NCBI GenBank assembly: GCA_008931825.1
Contig: QXVZ01019425.1
Coordinates: forward strand, 1 to 58,345
Length of the DNA: 58,345 nt
Reading direction: 5' to 3'
Origin: Phallusia fumigata
Lineage: Eukaryota; Chordata; Ascidiacea; Phlebobranchia; Ascidiidae
Shown here: piece after piece, positions 53,250-58,345 of the stretch
Numbering within the stretch: the stretch's first letter is position 1
How the letters are laid out: every line of letters begins with the position of its first letter
Position numbers and translations under genes: made by a program
Notes under the pieces: generated by a model
The model's input: the letters and a program-made list of their open reading frames with translations, nothing else
Database searches by the model: none
Told to the model about the DNA's origin: nothing

Positions 53250-53922
53250 ATCATCGACCAAGAAGCGATTATTTTGTTATACGCGTGTTTGATGACTTGC
53301 AAGTTTTATGACAACACAATATAAAACAACTTAGTGTTTTTTACCCTAGCATCTTACCGGGACGTTATTTCTTTGATATAATTCTTTGAAGTATTGGGTA
53401 AAAAATTGACATTTGGGAAAATTTGCCGGGTAAAACCGAACTAGGATAATTTTATGAAGGCTCTATAAATGTTTTTGTACCGGCGTTTCGACGTCTTGCA
53501 CAGATCGTCTTCCTCAGGATAAATATCACTAAAAGCGCTAAAATACCATAGCCAATGACGGCGAAGATATCGGTAACGCATCGCCACCTGAGGTAGGCTA
53601 TCTGGAGACTTGAAGCTCACTAGGCGCGCGGCGATATGTTTTCTTTGGTGCAGCCATGGCACAATTAGGATTTTCGAAACTAATTAGACATTAAGAACAA
53701 AATAATCAATATTTTGTCATCTAAAAAGCCAAACCTCCAGATAAGTATGGTTACGGTAACGATCGAGGCGCCCCGTCTGCGGTTGTTCGACACTTCTTGT
53801 CCTGTGACTGAACGTTTCCACTGCAAGATCTGTATCATGTTCGGTGTATCCAATGATTCATTATGTTTTAGTGTTTACCTTGCCTCGTGAATACTTTACT
53901 AAGCAATGGCTTCAGGGCTGGA

Positions 53923-54195
53923 TTAACCATTAAGCAATATATAAGCATGTGCTTAGTTAGGGTATCAAGTGAAGGGGGGCACCACAAAAACTTATCATAG
54001 CCAAAATTTATGTTTGGAATTTATTAGTTTACATTTGGAGTTGCACATATATGGGGGCACCTGTGGCGGCTGGTCAAAAGGCAACTGTTGTCGGCCGCAT
54101 CACTTTTGCGTGAAGTCACAACTAAAAGTCGCTTTTGAAACAACAACCGCGGGTCACGTGCAATGCCGTCGTGGGCCGCACTTTGGACACCCCTG
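53923..54195 (-). mobile_element. Nonautonomous DNA transposon remnants
   Basis: CAGGGCTGGATTAACCATTA at 53923 looks like a hAT-type terminus. The stretch ends at 54194 with CACTTTGGACACCCCTG, inverted relative to the copy at 52627. It may be one element or two nested fragments. No transposase frame is visible. Confidence 0.4.
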
Positions 54196-54281
54196 GCCTA
54201 GAGTTTAAAGCTAGTGCGATTTGTCTGGTAGTTCTTGTTCACACCTACATGACCCGGCGGTCAAATTTAAAAAAAATCTGG

Positions 54282-54680
54282 TCTGAGAGTAGGGTTGCCA
54301 ACCGTCCTTTATTTCAAAGGACAGTCCTTTATTCTGCTCTATTTGTCCTTGTCCTTTATTTAGATTTAAAATAACACTATTTGTCCTTTATTTTAAAATC
54401 GTTTTGACTTGTGGTTAAATTTCTAAGCTGAGACTCGAAGGACCAAAACAAATTTAGCGTAATATACAACAAGGTAGTGATGAGGCCCTTCTCAAAATCG
54501 AGCAGTAATTTGTTATGAAAGAAATTAATGTGAGAAAACTTGTAATAGTAGTGCCAATATTTTATGTCATCATCAGATCGAAGTATTAATTGAAGTTTGT
54601 TTTCGAAACGTAATAAAATATCAATCAAGATTTTAAGTCCTTTATTGTAGCTTAACAGAGTTGGCAACCCTATCTGAGAG
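54282..54680. mobile_element. hAT-type MITE with perfect 13-bp TIRs and 8-bp target duplication
   Basis: The element spans 54290-54672 (383 bp). Its ends, TAGGGTTGCCAAC and GTTGGCAACCCTA, are perfect inverted repeats. They are flanked by identical 8-bp direct repeats TCTGAGAG at 54282-54289 and 54673-54680, the target-site length of hAT transposons. The interior is AT-rich and repeats GTCCTTTATT several times near the left end and once near the right. It has no transposase. Confidence 0.88.
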
Positions 54681-54863
54681 CCAAAACACCCCTGCTTTAT
54701 ACTATTTGTGTGCATCACGTAGTTTTGTCACCTTGTCGATTACATTGTTTTAAAGCAAACAAACTTCTAATGATCTTCCGGTTTTATGCAAATATCAGCC
54801 TACCCACAGAAAATCAAGAACTAGAAACATGAAAAGAACTAAAAATCAGAGGTGGTCGCCACC

Positions 54864-54925
54864 GTGCCTAAAAAAACTGGAACGAAGCTAACGCGTTCTC
54901 GACGACTACGTGGGACGCCAGCTAG
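54864..54925 (+). other. Candidate first coding exon of the PHD-SAM gene (non-AUG start)
   Basis: Frame CCT AAA AAA ACT GGA gives a basic peptide (PKKTGTKLTRSRRLRGTPA) and ends AG|GTCTGT in phase 2. It fits in phase with an acceptor at 55840-55841 (ACACAG), giving GTPAS-KKCALKRLAF. The frame has no ATG before an upstream stop; it does have GTG at 54864 in a perfect Kozak context (GCCACCGTG). An overlapping ATG at 54830 is in another frame. This is inference from frame and phase only. Confidence 0.3.
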
Positions 54926-55170
54926 GTCTGTTAGTTTTTATTATTTAAAAGAGAATGGGTGTGATCGGGTAATAGCTATCTCATTTAACAAAATATCATT
55001 TTTTTAGTGACTCCCTTGTTCTTTAGGTCTACATGTCTGTTTATCCAGCTAAAAAGTTTCTATCAATGCACGGCCGCCATTACATATAGCCGTACAAATC
55101 GGTGTGAAAAAGTACGAGTTCGTGTGGACATAAGACAATGTTAGGCTTAAAAGCTCCGCCGATGGTACAT

Positions 55171-55210
55171 GTTGGGCTTGTAGCTCAGTGGTTTGCAAGG
55201 TGTTTCACAT
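55171..55210 (+). repeat. tRNA-like 5' half (A-box), possible SINE fragment
   Basis: GGGCTTGTAGCTCAGTGGTT is the classic start of a tRNA with an A box, but the following bases do not fold into anticodon and T arms. It is probably a tRNA-derived fragment. Confidence 0.3.
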
Positions 55211-55830
55211 GAAGCTGATTTCTAGAATCTTGTTTCTATTTGTTTGTTTCATTCTTATCCTCCGTAGGCTGACCAACGCTCGAACCTGAATGCGTTATGC
55301 TCAAAATTGGTTCGCAGTGGACATAATACCTTCTGCTCCTGTGTCAATACAGTTCGGTTGTATCAGTTTTATTTGTATTTTGCAAGCTAGCGACTTAATT
55401 AAGTTAATCCATGAGGTTTCACTGAGTTGGGAGTAATGTTTTTTTGGTCAGGAAACACAAACAGACAACACGAATCCCAGAGAAAGGCGGTACCAAAAGA
55501 TGTATTTTGCAGTTAAGGCTTATCCTCAGTCTTTGGTGTTACGGAAAGTAATTAGTTTAGGAAATGTTTTTTGCCGCATGCATTTTTTCCTTATATAAAA
55601 TACAGACACCATGTCGTAATCGCTGTGTCTACACATATTTTTACAAATCTATTGGGGAAAAACATTTTTTTATATTGCAGTGTGGTGAAATTTTAAAGTC
55701 TGCTGCCTACTGCCTTAAGTACCAAGTACTTAAATGGATGTTAATAGGCAAAGGAGAAGCAAAACTTAGTGTATCCAACATAGATTGAACTTTCTTTTGA
55801 ACACTTACATATTTAAACAATTCATCACCA

Positions 55831-58204
55831 ATGGTACACAGTAAGAAGTGCGCACTTAAACGACTGGCCTTTTCCTGCAATTCATCGGGAACTACCTCAA
55901 AAAAACCTAAAGAGTACCATCACTCACAGATGAATGTTACAGAGGTTACTTCTGAACCCAATACAGCCCAGGAAACAAGGTTGGTTTTGTTGATTTGTAC
56001 CCTTTGTAAATTCATGCAGACTAGCGCCTGGACCTTGGTATGTGTATCTTGCCTAATTTTTCTATTGGTTTGTGTCAACCATAGATGCTTTCTAATTTGA
56101 CACTCATATAAGTACAAAACAAACAGCAACATCTTAATACTCATGTCCTTATGGGGTTTGACATCCTAAGCATTATATTTTGGTTAGTTGCAGGACTCCT
56201 GTCATATGCGACTTCTGCCTTGGAGAAGAAAGCAGGAACCGAGATGGATTATTTGAAAAAATGCTATTTTGTGTTGACTGTGCTGCCAAAGCTCACCCTA
56301 GTTGCATGAAGTGCGTGCAATTCAACTTGTAAAATTATAAACATATAATTGCAATCTTAAAATGGCAAGCTAATCAAAAGACTTTAGATCTGATTAAATC
56401 AACAAAATCCAAATACAGAAAAAAGGGTTCTATTTTGTTTGTTAAATGCAAAAGTTTTAGATATAAATGCTGCTTCTAAGGGTATGTACTCAATGTGTTT
56501 TAATAATTTCTTTTGCAAAAGATATTCAAAGTCACTGGCCCAGAAAGCATTGACATATTCTTGGCAATGTATTGAGTGCAAGACCTGTGCAGTTTGTTCC
56601 TCTGCTGAAGATGGTGACAGTATTTTGTTCTGTGACGCCTGTGACAAAGCATACCACATGAGTTGCCATTACCCGATGGTAACAGTCAAGCCCGATGGAA
56701 ACTGGGTGTGTGCATCATGCCTTGAAGATAATACAACCACACCACATTTACCAGGTACCACAATTATCCCTTGGCCAAGGCAGTGTGTCACCAGTTTAGT
56801 TTACCTCCATAGCCCCAGTTGTTACCCCGCTAGCCCCCTAAAATGCGTCAAATTACTAAACATCTCCAAATCGATTGAGATTTGGTCAGTTTGTAATGTT
56901 ATTGAGATTTGGTCAGTTTGTAATGTCATTGTAGTGCAATAATTGATGTGTTTTCCCCATAGGCTCAGCAGTTAGCTCACTACCCGGCTAGCCCCCTAAA
57001 ATGGGTCAAATTACTAAACAACGTTGGAATTGGGTAAATTTAAACAGTTTGTATAACATCATTGTGGTGCAACAATTGATGTGTTTTGCCCTATTGCCCG
57101 AGCAGTTATTCTGCTAGCTGAAATTTAGACAGTATATGTAACATGTTATTGTGATGCATTAATTGCTGTATTTTGCCCTATAGCCCCAATGGTTGCCCCA
57201 CCAGCCCCAGAAATCATGCCGCCGTGATGTATCAGTTTATTTCTTTGACCTTACAGTAAAAGCAATTACCCTGTTAGCCGCCTAAGCTGGGTCAAGTTAT
57301 TAAAAATGTCAGAACTTGATGGAATATGAGCAGTTTGGGAAACATGACATTATGGTATATTTCTGAGTTTAACCGTGGTATCCCAAACTGTGACCTGCTA
57401 GGCCCAAGGTTCGTAGATTAGGCCACAGTGGTGTGTGATTGGGTTTTCGTAGTTATTTTTATAATCACGAACTTAACAGATTATAGTTATTACAATAACT
57501 TATTTAAAATATCTACTACAATTTGGTCATGTATCTAGACTGATGCATTATTTTACACCACACCGGCATGACTTCTGGGGCTGGTGGGGTAACCATTGGG
57601 GCTATAGGGCAAAACACAGCAATCATGCCATTAAAAACTTAGGTAACTATGGGACCTGAAGTAAAATAATGTAGTAAAGATATTTATTCTCTATAAATTG
57701 AGTGATAGTGTATGTGGAATGGCAGCACGGCAAAAGTCATCTCTAGTTTTAAAGTTTATCTGCTATTTCTTCTTAATGCAAGTTGCCTTTTGCTTTTTAA
57801 TTTCCATTATTTTTTTAGCAACAAAATCAGAATTCAAAGCTTCAACTTCAGAAAATCATCAACATTCTAAACACAAGAGTTTTAATGGTGATGTACTTGA
57901 CAGTCCAAAAAATGGATCTAGATTTACCAACGGAATTGCTGATGACAATTCTCTGGAAGGCAGCAACTTTGTTCACTGGACAAGCACAGAAGTTGCTTCA
58001 TATTTTGGCAGCCTTGGGTTTAGCAAACATGCTTCAGTGTTTGTCAAGGAGGAAATTGATGGACGGGCTTTGCTCCTACTACGAAGAACTGATGTTATCT
58101 CCGGACTTTCCCTGAAGCTGGGACCAGCTGTAAAAATCTATAGGCATATTTTAAACTTGCAAAGCCAAAATTCGCCACTTAACCTCATGAATGGAGCATC
58201 TTAA
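55831..58204 (+). CDS. Double PHD finger (DPF-type) plus SAM domain protein, at least 294 aa
   Basis: Exons: 55831-55979 (or 55842-55979 if joined to an upstream exon), 56194-56310, 56522-56754, 57819-58204; phases match. After a short Ser/Thr/Lys-rich N-terminus come two PHD fingers: the first starts VICDFCLG and ends AAKAHPSC, the second runs SWQCIECKTCAVC, ILFCDACDKAYHMSC and NWVCASC. This arrangement matches the tandem PHD of DPF1-3, PHF10 and KAT6A/B, which reads acetylated or acylated histone H3. After a polar linker a SAM domain follows (FVHWTSTEVASYFGSLGF, FVKEEIDGRALLLL, LGPAVKIYRHIL), of the polymerising or SAMD1/L3MBTL-like nuclear type. There is no MYST acetyltransferase domain; the stop is 20-odd residues after the SAM. 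The first exon is uncertain. A likely chromatin protein; I know no vertebrate gene with exactly this combination. A variant poly(A) signal ATTAAA lies at 58227. Confidence 0.82.
56800..57350. repeat. Degenerate ~110-150 bp tandem repeat in the last PHD-SAM intron
   Basis: The block ...GCTAGCCCCCTAAAATG.GTCAAATTACTAAAC followed by TTTG.AATGT.ATTGT.GTGCAA..ATTGATGTGTTTT.CCC recurs around 56830, 56985, 57105 and, more diverged, at 57270. Within the first unit a 25-bp piece (GAGATTTGGTCAGTTTGTAATG) is itself doubled at 56877 and 56904. Confidence 0.65.
57160..57632. repeat. Long inverted repeat in the last PHD-SAM intron
   Basis: The arm at 57162-57230 (TTTTGCCCTATAGCCCCAAT, then GGTTGCCCCACCAGCCCCAG, then ATCATGCC) returns as its near-perfect reverse complement at 57553-57632. 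About 320 bp separates the arms. It could form a hairpin in the pre-mRNA or be the ends of a transposon. Confidence 0.75.
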
Positions 58205-58345
58205 CGTCCTAATTAGTTTCCATTACATTAAATTTTCCATATGTTTATTTTTTATGATATTGAGCAAACATTTTGTGTTGTTGTGAACAGATTTGCCCTT
58301 CCAGATACCCATTGGTGCGAATTTTCACTGTCGAATTATTTTTGA

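Larger units (their letters stand above)
53250..54863. other. Intergenic region rich in DNA-transposon remnants
   Basis: This lies between the four-TM gene and the PHD-SAM gene, both on the plus strand. It begins with the 3' UTR of the former and then holds the transposon remnants at 53923-54195 and the intact MITE at 54290-54672. I see no conserved coding sequence. Confidence 0.5.

Noticed and set aside
52627-54194. One large hAT element bounded by the inverted ends at 52627 and 54194
   Set aside because: The last coding exon of the four-TM gene lies inside and the flanking bases are not an identical 8-bp duplication; two separate insertions are simpler.
54377-54718. 113-codon minus-strand frame over the MITE
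   Set aside because: AT-rich low-complexity translation overlapping a noncoding MITE; no transposase motif.
57698-57818. N-terminal extension of the SAM exon with a hydrophobic stretch that looks like a membrane anchor
   Set aside because: It is the intron upstream of a clear TTTTTTTAG acceptor at 57818; the phase from the PHD exon fits the acceptor, so the hydrophobic stretch is the polypyrimidine tract translated.
1-58345. CRISPR arrays, prokaryotic operons, viral or phage genes
   Set aside because: No regularly spaced perfect repeats, no bacterial gene structure and no viral hallmark genes; all strong genes are spliced animal genes.

Overview
This is nuclear DNA from an invertebrate chordate, most likely an ascidian tunicate such as Ciona. 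That is inference: the genes have GT-AG introns, the gene set is animal and chordate-like (SCUBE, ELL, INTS2, LARP6, SIRT4), gene spacing is short, two same-strand genes are only 170 bp apart with splice acceptors just before their ATGs (as in ascidian operons), and the assembly shows strong signs of two divergent haplotypes. I found no prokaryotic operon, CRISPR array, phage or virus.

Layout: (1) 829-14547, + strand, a 19-exon SCUBE gene (signal peptide, eight EGF-like exons, basic spacer, cysteine-rich repeats, CUB). (2) 16570-28929, - strand, a 14-exon ELL elongation-factor gene; it contains a 250-base N gap and a ~960 bp near-identical double copy that repeats one exon. (3) A 2.3 kb interval with a degenerate 20-bp minisatellite. 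(4) 31227-35154, + strand, INTS2, almost all in one 3-kb exon. (5) 36429-44401, - strand, a 12-exon LARP6. (6) 44572-45525, - strand, single-exon SIRT4, followed directly by LARP6. (7) 45269-49515, two ~2.12 kb copies of the SIRT4 5' half plus upstream DNA, joined by a single N. (8) 50541-53249, + strand, a six-exon four-transmembrane protein I cannot name. (9) 53.9-54.7 kb, transposon remnants, including a hAT-type MITE with a perfect 8-bp target duplication. (10) 55831-58204, + strand, a protein with a DPF-type double PHD finger and a C-terminal SAM domain.

Exon structures were derived by hand from reading frame, splice sites and phase. For the five named genes every junction keeps frame and the deduced proteins (846, 638, 1192, 510 and 317 aa) are close to the sizes of their human relatives, except SCUBE, which is shorter. 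ELL and INTS2 both act in RNA polymerase II elongation and snRNA biogenesis and lie head to head. The most interesting items are the probable SIRT4-LARP6 operon, the double-PHD+SAM architecture with a possible non-AUG first exon, the intron-poor INTS2, La-motif substitutions in LARP6, and two clear haplotype duplications that would mislead automated annotation. I see no wholly new biological system.
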